Shown here piece after piece: positions 48,512 to 53,461 of a stretch of DNA of 64,000 nt; position 1 is the stretch's first letter, and each line of letters opens with the position of its first letter. Source of the DNA: Salminus brasiliensis (Eukaryota; Chordata; Actinopteri; Characiformes; Bryconidae); contig NC_132892.1 in assembly GCF_030463535.1 (NCBI RefSeq), forward strand, positions 27,893,841-27,957,840, in the 5' to 3' direction. The notes beneath the pieces are model-generated. The model saw nothing but the letters and a program-made list of their open reading frames with translations. It made no database searches and had not been told where the DNA came from. A program made the translations under genes and the position numbers.

Positions 48512-51500
48512 GTACAATTTCCAATATGAAAGTGAATCTAAAATGTGCTGTTCATCCCACACAATCATTTGTAAAGGTCAAGCAAGGACATGTTCTTAAG
48601 CCAGCCTGACTCAAGGCATCAGTATGGAGATGCTCCTTCAAAAAACTTTAACTTTCCAAGGCAGACTAGCTATATCCACCCACCCTGTGAGCATTTACTA
48701 AAGAAAAAATGCTCTGGTAATCTTTATCTGTAGTGTTGCTGTTGCCCTGGAATGCCGTTTACACCAAGAGTACACCATGTCCAAATGTTTGTGGACACCC
48801 CTTCTAATAAACTGCATTCAGCTACTTGAAGTCGCACCAATTGCTGACACGGATGTGTAATTTCACACACACACAACTTGTCTAGGCTCTGTTTCACAGA
48901 GAGATTATTAATAGTAAAGTGATTTTTTTTATCCAGTATGAATCTACAGTGTGTGCAGTTTCATAGCCTGATTATTAACGGTGAAGTCATTTTAATCCAG
49001 CATGAATCTGCAGTCGGTGCATTTTTACAATCTGATCATTTTTTAGTAGTAAATATAGCTCGACAGGGAAAGCTGCAGTGTGATTTTAATCCAGTAAACA
49101 TTTTCAGCATGTAGTTTTTACAGCACACCCAATAATAATTCTAACAATTTTAAGACTGACTTTAATCCAGCATGAATCCACAATTGATCGTATTACATCT
49201 GGACAGGTTTTAATCCAGTATGAATCCACAACATGTATTTCTTGTTACAGTTTGATAGTATTACTTCTGGACAGGTTTTAATCCAGTATGAATCCACAAC
49301 ATGTATTTCTTGTTACAGTTTGATAGTATTACATCTGGACAGATTTTAATCCAGTATGAATCCACGACATGTATTTCTTGTTACAGTTTGATAGTATTAC
49401 ATCTGGACAGGTTTTAATCCAGTAGGAATCCACAACATGTATTTCTTGTTACAGTTTGATAGTATTACATCTGGACAGGTTTTAATCCAGTAGGAATCCA
49501 CAACATGTATTTCTTGTTACAGTTTGAAAGTATTACTTCTGGACAGGTTTTAATCCAGTATGAATCCACAACATGTATTTCTTGTTACAGTTTGATAGTA
49601 TTACATCTGGACAGGTTTTAATCCAGTATGAATCCACAACATGTATTTCTTGTTACAGTTTGATAGTATTACTTCTGGACAGGTTTTAATCCAGTATGCA
49701 GTTTTACTGTCCAACTGATAACTGGACAGTCTGACAGTAATGATCACAAAGTGGTTTTTATCCAGAACAAATGTGCAGTGTGTAGTTTTTAACAGTCTGA
49801 CAGTAAACTGCAGAGCGATTTTTACCCAGTATGAATCCATTAGCTCGTAGAGTATAACTGCAATAGCTGCTTAGTGGTTTACTATGAATAATCCATGTGT
49901 TATTTTTTATACAGTTAAAGAGAAATACTGTAATACTGGTAGAGTGATTTTAATCCAGTATCAATCTGAATTTAACTGAATTATTGTAAAGTGATTTTAG
50001 GTAGTATTCATGGGTGTATCATGTGGTTTAATGCAGAGGAAAACATCCTGACTGTGACCTTGGACGATCTGTGGTAAACTGGGGTAATTACACAGGTATT
50101 TTTTTCCCTTATCAATCATCTCTTACAAATAACAAAACTCAGTCAGCTCAGAATAGGAATACTACTACTACTTATAATCCTGTACTGATGCTGTTTAGCC
50201 AGCACACATGCCCACACAGAAACTATGCTAAATCCAGCACAATGCTGTTCAACCCAGTCCTACATATCCATTATTAGTAGGGATGCACTGATACCACTTT
50301 TTCCTTTTCGATACGATACCAGATTTTCAAGCATCTGCCGATACAGAGTACCAATACTGACTTAAATACCCAATATATGGCTATAAATCCTGATACTTCC
50401 TTAAAAAAAAAAAACAGCAATGAAAATTGCCACAATGCAGTAAGCAAGTAGGGAAGCATAATATTACTAAGCTCGACTAAACAGCTTTTTATTTGGTGTT
50501 TAAAATTCACATTTCATTTGAAGTACACGTCTCTAAGTAAAAAGATATTAAAGTCAGTGTGTGCCTTAAAACAAGCTGCTTAATCTCAACTCATTAGTTT
50601 GATTAAACGTCTGTTTAATGGTAATAACTATTTATGCCTGGCTGTTTTCGTTTGCTTAAACATTTGGTTTTATATGCAAACCAAAATGTTCTATGTAATA
50701 AAAAATAAAAGGAAGCTGTCAGTAAGCTTCATGGCATCTGTGCTCTGTATTGCCGATACGATACTGCGTGTAAGTGCCAGTATCGACGAAGATATTAATG
50801 CAGTATCAGTGCAACACTAATTATTAGTGTCTAATACTACTACCACCACCAATACTACTTGATCCTGTGTAGGAGGCCGGGTTAGAGTAAAAATAAAGAG
50901 CATCTAGTGACCCCACCAGGCCTGGCTGAAAAACATCTCTTCACATACAGTACACACGCTAACCCAAAGAGCCACAAAGCACATTCTGCTGTACGAATAT
51001 CCGATTGTATTCGATCCTAGCACCTGCTGCGAGTCTCCACTCTCACCTGTTTGTGCTGCTTCACGGCCTGAAGGCTGTACATGAAGAGCTTCTGGTACTG
51101 AGGCAGGCCCAGGATCAGCAGCACAGTGAGGGCGCCAGGCAGCAGCAGCAGGCTCTTGGACAGAGGAGCTTTATCTGCAAAACAGAGGTGGAGATGGAAA
51201 TGTTGGGTCCAGAAGAAGTTGTTTCTGAAGAGGCACTAAGGCAGCGTTATCCGTCCTGTAGCACGAGCTACACGTGACCCTAAGGCCATCAAGCCTGGAC
51301 TAGAGGGATGCAAACCCTGGAGCAACAGGTCTACAAGCTAGTAGGGCTTTGTTTATACGGCATGAGGCAGGTATTGACCTTCACACCACGGCTGTCATCT
51401 CGCTCACTTAAGACCACGTGAGACACAGCCTTTCATTCGACTACGGGAGTTACCTAAAAAGTCCTAAACCTTCCTGGAGAATGAGCGAAACGCTAAACAC

Positions 51501-52252
51501 ACTACACCATTGTCACTGCTGACGCAGATGTGCAATTTCACACACACAACTTGTGCAATCCATGTAGAGAAGTACCGCCAATGTAACAGGACTCTTACTG
51601 GCACCATGCTGCCTAATGCCAGGCGTGGGCCAGAGGGGTATGACGGCCCCCAGCACTGAGCTGTGGAGCAGCGGAAGAACTGTGCTCCATTCAATACTTG
51701 TTGGGATGAGTTGGGGATGGTGAGGTGAGGTGGGGTAGGGTGGTGTGGTGATCATCCAACATCCTGACATCACTAACTCTCTCTTGTTGATGAATGCAAT
51801 CAAACCCTCACAGCAATGTTCCTCCAAAATCTAGTGGAAAGCCTTCTTCCCTGGACAGTAGAGAGAGTTACTCCAACAAAAGAAGCAGGATCAACTTATT
51901 TAATTACCCTTGAGTTCATAAAAGACAATGACTGAGCAGGTGTCCCAATACTTTTGTCCACATGATCTCGATACAGAGGTGTATGCGGGTGACTCCACAT
52001 TCTAGCCTCGGTCGTTTTGGCTGTGGCTAAATAAGGTGTCTAGGAGCGTGGAGGAAAAGCAGTAAGCTAGACTAGACTAATACGCAGCTAAATAAGCTCT
52101 TAAATGGCAGCTAGCTTCAGTTTGGGCTGGTTTTAAAGGGAAGCCCGGGCAGTAAACACCGCCTGCTGAGAGGCAGAGCCGGAATGAATGGCAGGCAGGG
52201 CGAAGGCGAAGGCGGACTCACACAGCCCTCTCGACCCGGTGGTGGTGAACAT
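12199..52252 (-). CDS. ubac2: Ubiquitin-associated domain-containing protein 2, complete, nine coding exons
   Basis: UBAC2 is an ER-membrane rhomboid-family pseudoprotease with a cytosolic UBA domain; in mammals it partners FAF2/UBXD8 and AMFR/gp78 in ER-associated degradation and lipid-droplet control. Exons: 52252-52222, 51174-51047, 48439-48320, 44340-44234, 26689-26566, 24393-24346, 24080-23823, 14511-14371, 12306-12199. All have AG acceptors and GT donors, and the total of 1065 nt gives 354 residues (human 344). Residues 1-200 hold hydrophobic helices starting MFTTTGSRGLYKAPLSKSLL. Residues 245-255 hold GMGATLDIQRQ. Residues 317-354 form the UBA domain with LMEMGFSR and the ending ATNFLLQH. 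A Pro/Gln/His-rich linker precedes the UBA domain. Introns are large (intron 4 is 17.5 kb) and carry most of the window's repeats, and gpr183 lies in intron 4. Confidence 0.96.
12648..12845. mobile_element. Inverted-repeat DNA element (short, non-autonomous)
   Basis: The left arm 'TTTCCAACCCTGCTCCTGGA' is matched in inverted orientation by 'CTCCAGGAGGAGGGTTGGAG' at the right, giving a fold-back element of roughly 200 bp. Partial relatives occur near 19390-19590 and 22500-22660 (shared TTCAGAAGT...TTGCTT..CTGAAT pattern). The family is not identified. Confidence 0.6.
12935..13300 (+). mobile_element. tRNA-like SINE head joined to a LINE 3' end
   Basis: The head 'GACTCAGTGGTTAGAGCACT' followed by GGATTTGATACCC resembles tRNA A and B boxes. 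Just after it, 13028-13093 translates as SIKTSTTRHANSFFSRAVAL, which matches the conserved C-terminus of fish non-LTR reverse transcriptase ORFs. This is either a composite SINE with a LINE-derived body or two adjacent insertions. It is decayed. Confidence 0.55.
14371..14511 (-). CDS. ubac2: ubac2 exon 8 (linker)
   Basis: Acceptor CAACAACAG, donor GAACAG|GTGAGG, 141 nt. It encodes EGGLLNWNRFFPGLRHRG and then a Pro/Gln/His-rich linker ending LDTPVAEEQ. GGLLNWNRFFP corresponds to the conserved GGMINWNRLFP of mammalian UBAC2. The linker between the membrane domain and the UBA domain is the least conserved part of the family. Confidence 0.93.
15528..15990 (+). mobile_element. Family A Tc1/mariner-like MITE, copy 1
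   Basis: It starts TATGTCCAAATGTTTGTGGA and ends in 'GTTACTCCAACAAAAGCAG', lacking the right inverted end. It shares the family body (CACACAGCTTGTCTAGTCCC, GGTATAAAGCCCCCCAGCA, GTGATCATCCAACATCCTGA). The family is described under the complete copy at 40452-40918. Confidence 0.85.
16413..17093. mobile_element. Non-autonomous hAT-type element, 681 bp, with 8-bp target duplication
   Basis: The ends are TAGGGCTGCAA and TTGCAGCCCTA (perfect inverted repeat), flanked by GTGAGCAC at 16405-16412 and 17094-17101. An 8-bp duplication and CAGGGCTGCAA-like ends define hAT transposons. The interior is AT-rich with a CA microsatellite at 16834-16865 and no transposase frame. Confidence 0.93.
16834..16865. 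repeat. (CA)n microsatellite inside the hAT element
   Basis: About 15 CA dinucleotides. Confidence 0.92.
17895..17985. repeat. Isolated unit of the 'AATCCACAGTGTGTGCAGT' minisatellite
   Basis: 'TTGATTATTAACGGTGAAGT' plus 'CCAATATGAATCCACAGTGT' are the same words as in the degenerate field at 48900-50020, 31 kb away in another intron of the same gene. A single dispersed copy. Confidence 0.65.
18118..18770. repeat. Duplicated segment (second copy of 16960-17245)
   Basis: 18175-18300 repeats the last 125 bp of the hAT element together with its flanking GTGAGCACACACAC. 18640-18752 repeats 17123-17240 (word TATGAGTGTACTAGAAAAAA) at high identity. Between them copy 2 keeps a SINE (18295-18460) that is shortened in copy 1. 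GATTTTGTTCTACT occurs at both edges (18126, 18754). Confidence 0.8.
18295..18460 (-). mobile_element. tRNA-derived SINE, minus orientation
   Basis: The reverse complement reads as the SINE at 22826: a tRNA-like head (GTGGCTCAGCGGTTAGATCT, GGGTTCGATACCC) and body (GAGCAAGGCCC..., CCCGGGTGCTGGAGTTGGCT). The tail ends in CA/TA dinucleotides. Confidence 0.82.
21000..21330 (-). mobile_element. SINE family B copy, minus orientation
   Basis: It shares 'GACAATTACCCAACTCACTC', 'CACTGGGAGGGTGAGGGCC' and 'AACCAACGCGCTC' with copies at 37780-38160 (minus), 34938-35339 (plus), and 23545-23690 (plus, tail only). The A-rich tail lies at the low-coordinate end. Confidence 0.65.
21958..22450 (-). mobile_element. 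Family A Tc1/mariner-like MITE, copy 2
   Basis: Minus-orientation copy with both ends: TATGGACAAAAGTATTGGGA at the left and CCACAAACATTTGGACATA at the right. A minus-strand frame at 22018-22239 reads NALVAECNEILTAMLLQNLV, which looks like the C-terminus of a Tc1-type transposase. Confidence 0.85.
22826..23098 (+). mobile_element. tRNA-derived SINE, full-length
   Basis: The tRNA-like head (GTGGCTTAGCGGTTAGAGCG, B box GGGTTCGATTCCC) is followed by 'GGGCCCTTGAGCAAGGCCCT', 'CCCCGGGTGCTGGAGTTGGC', a GT tract, and the tail 'GATGGGTTAAATGCGGAGGA' with CACATTTCGCTGTAC. This is not a functional tRNA gene: the acceptor stem does not close. Confidence 0.88.
23823..24080 (-). CDS. ubac2: ubac2 exon 7
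   Basis: Acceptor GTGTTCTAG, donor CCACAG|GTAAAG, 258 nt, phase 0. It encodes ISGLLYYSNALAVQWFLQMP, then SSLTLEPLFSGTEP, the conserved GMGATLDIQRQQRMDMLDQQ, and a Gln-rich end. The GMGATLDIQRQQRM block matches mammalian UBAC2 exactly. Confidence 0.96.
24346..24393 (-). CDS. ubac2: ubac2 exon 6 (48-nt small exon)
   Basis: Acceptor TGTCTCACAG, donor GGACTG|GTGAGT. It encodes LLTSSAYMWVVALSGL, a transmembrane segment equivalent to the human LFTSGSYIWIVAISGL. It is phase 0 at both ends, so skipping would keep the frame but delete most of a membrane helix. Confidence 0.95.
24410..25230 (-). pseudogene. Broken Tc1-type transposase, N-terminal part
   Basis: On the minus strand, ATG at about 24852 begins MAKTKELSKDTRKNIVDLH, the classic fish Tc1 transposase start, followed at once by a stop (TAG in place of a Gln codon). 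Further down, VKIIMRTVNKNPRTTWSDLM and NDLQRAGTKVTKATIS match the helix-turn-helix region. The transposase is lost after that. The 5' terminal region at 25140-25230 contains 'GGCCAAAAAGTATTTAGTCA' (minus strand). A SINE is inserted at about 25001-25138. Dead element. Confidence 0.85.
25001..25138. mobile_element. SINE insertion in the Tc1 relic
   Basis: It contains 'GCGCTACACCAATAAGAGTC', 'CTTGGGCAAGACTCCTAACA' and the common fish SINE tail 'AAGTCGCTCTGGATAAGAGC' with GTCTGCTAAATGC. A relative in the opposite orientation lies at 38690-38880, and a tail only at 57630-57720. Confidence 0.8.
25225..25835. repeat. TATC-rich compound satellite
   Basis: Tetranucleotide TATC/TACC repeats are interspersed about 15 times with CCATCAATCTG, forming a higher-order tandem structure (CTACCCATCAATCTGTATCT recurs) that ends in pure (TATC)n near 25790-25830. 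Confidence 0.92.
26330..26520 (+). mobile_element. Family A MITE, degenerate partial copy
   Basis: 'CTGACCTCACTAATGTTCTA' and 'GCAATCAAACCC' followed by 'CTTTTGGACATGTAG' match the right half of the family. Ends are lost. Confidence 0.6.
26566..26689 (-). CDS. ubac2: ubac2 exon 5
   Basis: Acceptor CTCTCCCAG, donor CTGCAG|GTGAGC, 124 nt. It encodes LGPVFALFVPFFYSIPRVQV followed by TQLLGYISITNKSLVYIVGL. Human UBAC2 has PVFALFVPFYCSIPRVQV at this place, so identity is strong. It lies in the rhomboid-like membrane domain. Confidence 0.96.
26925..27800 (-). pseudogene. LINE ORF2 C-terminal relic (L1/Tx1-like)
   Basis: The minus-strand frames read GSWRSLYKRAIGKRVGDLQC, then HMAQLNPLAGEECPFF. This is the pattern (GDLQWRI...N...P..GE.CPFC) of the C-terminal region of Tx1/L1-like non-LTR retrotransposon ORF2 in fishes. 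The upstream part (27537-27794) contains TAEQLAAIIGLRSVSVV. Frames are broken, so this is a dead insertion inside the ubac2 intron. Family assignment is from memory of the motif only. Confidence 0.65.
27800..28400. repeat. GA-rich minisatellite
   Basis: Irregular tandem units combine 'GTACAGAGAGAGTGGGGTCG', GAGATGGGGAGAG and pure (GA)n. All long open frames here are products of this low-complexity sequence (Arg/Glu/Gly-rich). Confidence 0.9.
28725..28753. repeat. (CA)n microsatellite
   Basis: About 14 CA dinucleotides following CTCT. Confidence 0.9.
30069..30410 (+). mobile_element. Family A MITE, copy 3 (left part)
   Basis: Starts TATGTCCAAATGTTTGTGGA and runs to 'GCTGATCATCCAAGAC', then loses similarity. 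A minus-orientation fragment of the right end follows at about 30520-30590. Confidence 0.82.
30640..30960. other. GC-rich orphan block of unknown origin
   Basis: A CpG-rich island in AT-rich intron: 'CATGGCCGGCAGCCCCCGCC', GGCCCACCGGGAGGACCGGC, CTGCTGCTGTTGCGTTTTCC. Both strands carry short open frames; the minus strand from 30912 reads MTMAALETLLLAPWRLRRRS before a stop. It may be a retrotransposon gag fragment, a processed gene piece or a regulatory element. I do not recognise it. Confidence 0.4.
31235..31497 (-). mobile_element. Family A MITE, partial minus copy
   Basis: 'CCACTGAGAACACAG'-like start, 'CTCACACCTGGCATTAGGCA', 'CTTCTCTACAGGGACTAGGT', ending CCACAAACTTTAGACATA. Confidence 0.75.
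32925..33180. repeat. Left arm of an inverted repeat around the gpr183 promoter
   Basis: Its reverse complement matches 34130-34320 (shared AATTTCTCAATAATGTAGTA, ATCCCAGAAGTGCAA and GTACAGTATATGGT). Diverged but clearly related over roughly 190-240 bp. Confidence 0.78.
33311..33432 (+). promoter_or_regulatory. gpr183: Proposed gpr183 TATA promoter and non-coding exon 1
   Basis: TATAAAAG at 33311-33318 would place initiation near 33341. The transcript would then run to the donor GGCCT|GTAAGT at 33432/33433, about 1.9 kb before the TTTCTTTCAG acceptor of the coding exon. Vertebrate GPR183 has a short non-coding 5' exon and an intronless coding exon, which fits. No transcript evidence is available, so this is inference from motif spacing. 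Confidence 0.5.
33950..34460. repeat. Diverged direct duplication upstream of gpr183 coding exon, including right arm of inverted repeat
   Basis: 33950-34030 (TTCTTTTCAAGATG, GGCTATTACTTCATCTGCTG, TCTATCAGCA) resembles 34322-34395 (TTCTTTTCAAGGTA, GGCTATTACTTTATCTCCTG, TCTATCAGCA). CAGTTCATGCATAC near 34110 recurs as CTGTTCATGCATAC near 34435. The interval 34130-34320 is the right inverted-repeat arm. Confidence 0.7.
34938..35339 (+). mobile_element. SINE family B copy just upstream of the gpr183 coding exon
   Basis: The tRNA-like head 'GAGCGGTTCAGCTGACTATG' is followed by a body with a CT microsatellite and 'CCAATGCATCAGTGCTGGGA', and the element ends in 'GACAATTGGGTAAAAATTCA' plus an A-rich tail. 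The tail ends about 35 bp before the coding exon acceptor. Confidence 0.65.
35393..36484 (+). CDS. gpr183: G-protein coupled receptor 183 (EBI2), oxysterol receptor
   Basis: GPR183 binds 7-alpha,25-dihydroxycholesterol and guides B cells, T cells and dendritic cells; it is a class A, Gi-coupled plasma-membrane receptor. The 363-residue frame has seven hydrophobic segments, N-glycosylation sequons at N7 and N12, the C97-C175 disulfide pair, D70 (2.50), DRF at 121-123, CFSPYH at 250-255 and DPFVY at 296-300. Human oxysterol-contact residues Arg87, Tyr112, Tyr116 and Tyr260 correspond to R80, Y105, Y109 and Y254, all kept. CMEYPNF and ACKGYKRKVM are near-identical to human. I use the ATG at 35393 (good context, ACAATGG) because the longer frame from 35339 crosses the TTTCTTTCAG acceptor at 35374. 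The C-tail is Ser/Thr-rich. One oddity is Leu-Gln in place of His-Pro after DRFLAVV (residues 128-129). The gene is antisense within ubac2 intron 4, as in human. Confidence 0.95.
   Translation: MVEQASNSTLINCTNLYNHRPVAQVLMPLIYSVICLLGLLGNVLALQVIRSNRNKLNSTTLYSANLAVSDMLFCLALPLRVIYYGLGFHWPMGETLCKLTALLFYLNCYAGVNFMTCLAVDRFLAVVLQMRLSKLRKVQNVKYICLIVWLVVLAQTLPLLGMPMTHEEHDGTITCMEYPNFEIVQGLPYILIGAVVLGYGIPLATILICYSVLSRKLQLAAKDNHLTERSGRTQKARGVIAGVVLVFVVCFSPYHLDLLQYMVRKLLYNPDCGELQSFQISLHITVCLMNFNSCLDPFVYFFACKGYKRKVMKILKRQVSTSFSSVGRTSPESSGTHENYLNHSRNKSRHLKDMALSPIRSGS
36485..37390 (+). other. gpr183: gpr183 3' UTR region with two candidate poly(A) signals
   Basis: AATAAA occurs at 36741-36746 (about 260 bp after the stop) and at 37379-37384. 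Either could end the transcript. No further coding sequence is recognised. Confidence 0.5.
37780..38165 (-). mobile_element. SINE family B copy, minus orientation
   Basis: 'GCCAATTACCCAACCCGTAC' tail side, 'CAACCAACGCACTTGGAGGG' and 'GGGATTCGACCCAGCGAACC' (tRNA-like B box on the minus strand). Confidence 0.65.
38258..38600. mobile_element. 343-bp element with about 60-bp terminal inverted repeats
   Basis: The left end CACTGGATCCTAAAGTGCGA...CACCCACCCC is mirrored by the right end GGGGTGGGTGTT...TCGCACATTAGGAGCCAGTG with only a few mismatches over about 60 bp. The CACTG termini suggest a Chapaev/CMC-like DNA transposon. I could not find a clear target duplication, so the superfamily is uncertain. 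Confidence 0.72.
38690..38885 (-). mobile_element. tRNA-derived SINE, minus orientation
   Basis: 'GACTTACAAGGTTACTGGTA', 'TTGCCCAAGGACTCTTATTG', 'GGGAATCGAACCCCAGTCTC' and 'TGTTGCGCCACACCAAC' form the reverse complement of a SINE with a tRNA-like head. Related to 25001-25138. Confidence 0.75.
39003..39420 (+). mobile_element. Family A MITE, copy lacking the left end
   Basis: 'CACACAGCTTGCCTAGTCC', 'TGATCATACAACATGC' and the right side GAATGAGCAGGTGTCCCAAT. Confidence 0.8.
40452..40918 (+). mobile_element. Family A Tc1/mariner-like MITE, complete copy
   Basis: Left end TATGTCCAAATGTTTGTGGA and right end CCCAATACTTTTGTCCATA give imperfect inverted repeats of about 24 bp next to TA dinucleotides. 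The right half codes, with stops, for a transposase-like C-terminus. At least 13 full or partial copies occur in this window, most of them inside ubac2 introns. Confidence 0.85.
41660..41972 (-). mobile_element. Family A MITE, partial minus copy
   Basis: 'CCACCTCATCCCCAACTTCT' through 'GTGTCCACAAACATTGTGTA', with a TA run at 41820-41840. Confidence 0.8.
42300..42600. other. GC-rich block of unknown nature
   Basis: It is more GC-rich than its surroundings and open on the minus strand for 90 codons (contains VQYGPLVDGGQWISDPGYDA). I do not recognise the peptide and see no splice context that ties it to ubac2 or gpr183. It could be a retroelement fragment. Confidence 0.35.
43136..44118. mobile_element. 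Tc1/mariner-type element (relative of 3886-4547) with a nested insertion
   Basis: It begins CAGTCATGTAAAAAAAAAAA after TA and ends near 'TTTTTTAACATGGCAGTG'. It shares 'GAACATGGTTAGATAGGATT' and 'GATCACCATGG' with the first copy. A different repeat is inserted at about 43546-43830. Confidence 0.78.
43546..43830. mobile_element. 'CAAAGCAGCTTTACA' interspersed repeat, nested
   Basis: It contains 'TTGTCACAAAGCAGCTTTAC', 'GGAGGAAGAAACCTTGGGAG' and 'GGAACCAAGACTCACAACGG', words of a widespread fish repeat. A second, inverted copy lies at about 62285-62450. Confidence 0.65.
44234..44340 (-). CDS. ubac2: ubac2 exon 4
   Basis: Acceptor TTCAAATCAG, donor GGACT|GTGAGT, 107 nt, ending in phase 2 and compatible with exon 5. 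It encodes SFLFGTWVLSGLLDLLLTEA then LQFCFELRVDVLPAG, equivalent to human SFLLGSWVLSALFDFLLIEA. Part of the membrane domain. Confidence 0.94.
44505..48255. repeat. 77/78-bp minisatellite, about 48 copies, filling ubac2 intron 3
   Basis: The unit runs ATGGCTACATCATGTTTATA, TGATCCACACGGTCATTCTG, ACAGACTGCAGTACACTACA, GGAAGTGTAGGGGGCAAC. Most units are 78 bp; others lose one G (77 bp), which shifts the open plus-strand frames. Variant sites mark sub-lineages: AACATGG/GATACGG, CTACATC/CTATATC, CACACGG/CACATGG, CAGTAC/CATAC. The array starts about 165 bp from exon 4 and ends 65 bp from exon 3. The 26-residue peptide repeats (SCLYDPHGHSDRLQYTTGSV) are by-products, not a gene. Confidence 0.97.
48320..48439 (-). 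CDS. ubac2: ubac2 exon 3
   Basis: Acceptor TTACTCTAG, donor TTTGCA|GTAAGT, 120 nt, phase 0 at both ends. It encodes VWRLVSGKLICLDVKDTFCS then SLLIYNFRIFERRFGSRKFA, matching human IWRLICGRIICLDLKDTFCS. Highly conserved part of the membrane domain. Confidence 0.96.
48451..48506. repeat. (CA)28 microsatellite next to ubac2 exon 3
   Basis: A pure CA tract about 12 bp outside the exon 3 acceptor. On the sense strand it is (TG)n within the region where the polypyrimidine tract and branch point would be expected. Confidence 0.95.
48776..48890 (+). mobile_element. Family A MITE, left-end fragment
   Basis: 'CATGTCCAAATGTTTGTGGA' through 'CAACTTGTCTAGGCTCTGT'. Confidence 0.78.
48893..50020. repeat. 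68-bp minisatellite with degenerate flanks
   Basis: Core 49195-49690: about seven near-identical 68-bp units (TACAGTTTGATAGTATTACA, TCTGGACAGGTTTTAATCCA, GTATGAATCCACAACATGTA, TTTCTTGT), with TACAG at 49246, 49314, 49382 and onward. Both flanks carry diverged units built on TTTAATCCAGTATGAATC. An isolated unit lies at 17895-17985. Confidence 0.9.
50278..50819. mobile_element. Non-autonomous hAT-type element, 542 bp, with ATTATTAG target duplication
   Basis: The ends TAGGGATGCACTGATA and TATCAGTGCAACACTA are inverted, flanked by ATTATTAG at 50270-50277 and 50820-50827. Subterminal GATACGATAC motifs occur at both ends. No transposase frame. Confidence 0.92.
51047..51174 (-). CDS. ubac2: ubac2 exon 2
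   Basis: Acceptor TGTTTTGCAG, donor AAACAG|GTGAGA, 128 nt. It completes the split Tyr codon of exon 1 and encodes KAPLSKSLLLLPGALTVLLI then LGLPQYQKLFMYSLQAVKQH. This is the first transmembrane helix and lumenal loop, matching human KAPLSKSLLLVPSALSLLLA. Confidence 0.96.
51505..51962 (+). mobile_element. Family A MITE copy in ubac2 intron 1
   Basis: 'CACACACAACTTGTGCAATC' through 'CCCAATACTTTTGTCCACAT'. The right end is intact and the left end degraded. Confidence 0.82.
52222..52252 (-). CDS. ubac2: ubac2 exon 1 (start codon)
   Basis: ATG at 52252-52250 in context GGAATGT encodes MFTTTGSRGL plus one base of a Tyr codon, with donor GGGCTGT|GTGAGT. Human UBAC2 begins MFTSTGSSGLY, so the start is firm. 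Confidence 0.95.
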
Positions 52253-52470
52253 TCCGCCGGCCACACGCTCAGGACGCACCGCCGAGACGAAAAAACAGCA
52301 GAAACTAGGCGATGGAGCTGGTTTTCACGGCCATGAACTTAATAAAAGTTACAGGGAAGGAAAGGAAAAGTCGTTGTGGGAAGGAGAGAGGGGAAAGGGT
52401 GACGGGGACGGCAGCTGGCGGGGGACAAACTTCATGTTTTCTTTTCTACTCCGCGTTTTCGAAGTAGCTG
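52253..52470 (-). promoter_or_regulatory. ubac2 core promoter and 5' UTR, CpG-rich
   Basis: The sequence upstream of the ATG is CpG-rich (GCCGGCCACACGCTC, GACGCACCGCCGAGACG) and lacks an obvious TATA box. The CpG-rich zone also spans exon 1 and the start of intron 1 (about 52140-52470). Confidence 0.55.
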
Positions 52471-52939
52471 CATGTCGACGCCGTGTCCCAATTGTAGGCT
52501 ACTTTATTAATAATAATAAAAAAAAGTCTGTCTTAATTAATATCTTAATATTCTTAATATTAAAACATCGAGCTCAAACTATGCACTAACAGCATTTAGC
52601 AGCAGTTAACTATAGCTATAAAAGCTCAGAATATCCAAAGCTAGTGCCGATAGACCCTGAATTCCCTGCCTTGCCAGAAATTAACATAATGCAACAATTT
52701 ACAAGCAATCCACGACTCCTAATCCTGACTGTAGAGAGTATTAAATTCTACCCCCAGTGTGTCTTCACTTTAAACGTCAGCAAAACGTGGCATTTGACCA
52801 GGGCAGGCCAAAGAGTGAAGGCTGCACTTCCCCTGTTTGGACGCCAGGTGGCAGCACGAACAAACGTAAAGGGCGCCCGCCCAAGCCCACGCAGTTCAGG
52901 ACAATAAGTATAATTAACACAGTGCGTTTTGAAGTCACT

Positions 52940-53045
52940 GTTTTTCTGACGTCACAAATGCACTCATTTGCATGTCCCCGCCCATTGCACAGTTTAAGAA
53001 CTATCTTTGCAAATGAGGTACGATCCAGGCAACCAATCAGAGGTT
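52940..53045. promoter_or_regulatory. Cluster of promoter motifs upstream of ubac2
   Basis: A full CRE TGACGTCA (52947-52954), octamer ATTTGCAT (52966-52973), GC box CCCCGCCC (52976-52983), TTTGCAAAT (53006-53014) and CCAAT box (53033-53037) lie within 100 bp. It is about 700 bp upstream of the ubac2 ATG. It could be an alternative ubac2 start, a bidirectional promoter or an enhancer. Confidence 0.5.
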
Positions 53046-53461
53046 AGCAGTCATATGTTATATTCGTATTAAAGGTGCAATAACAAAAACAGCCTGGGCC
53101 CGGTTTCCTGGTAGAGAGAGCGTTTAGTTGGAATCTCACTCGACCGTTTAACCGTCAGTTGTTTTTTTGGGGGAAAACAAGCCCAGTTTAGTTAAAAAAT
53201 GTTGGAAAATGTTTGTATAAAAAACAGTTATGGCTGATTTTGGATACATAAATCTTTGCAAGTGGGCCTTAAGAAAATATTAAAATATATTAATACTATT
53301 CTGGAAATTAAAGTCCAAGAAAAATGCAGGCCATGTTCCCTTCAAAGCCAGGCAGTGGCTTATTATTATTATCAAATTCATTTAAATGATGGTATTATTG
53401 AAGTGAGTTTGGCTGCCAACTAACCTGTGACCTCTGTTTCCAGCCTACAGTGTATACAGTA

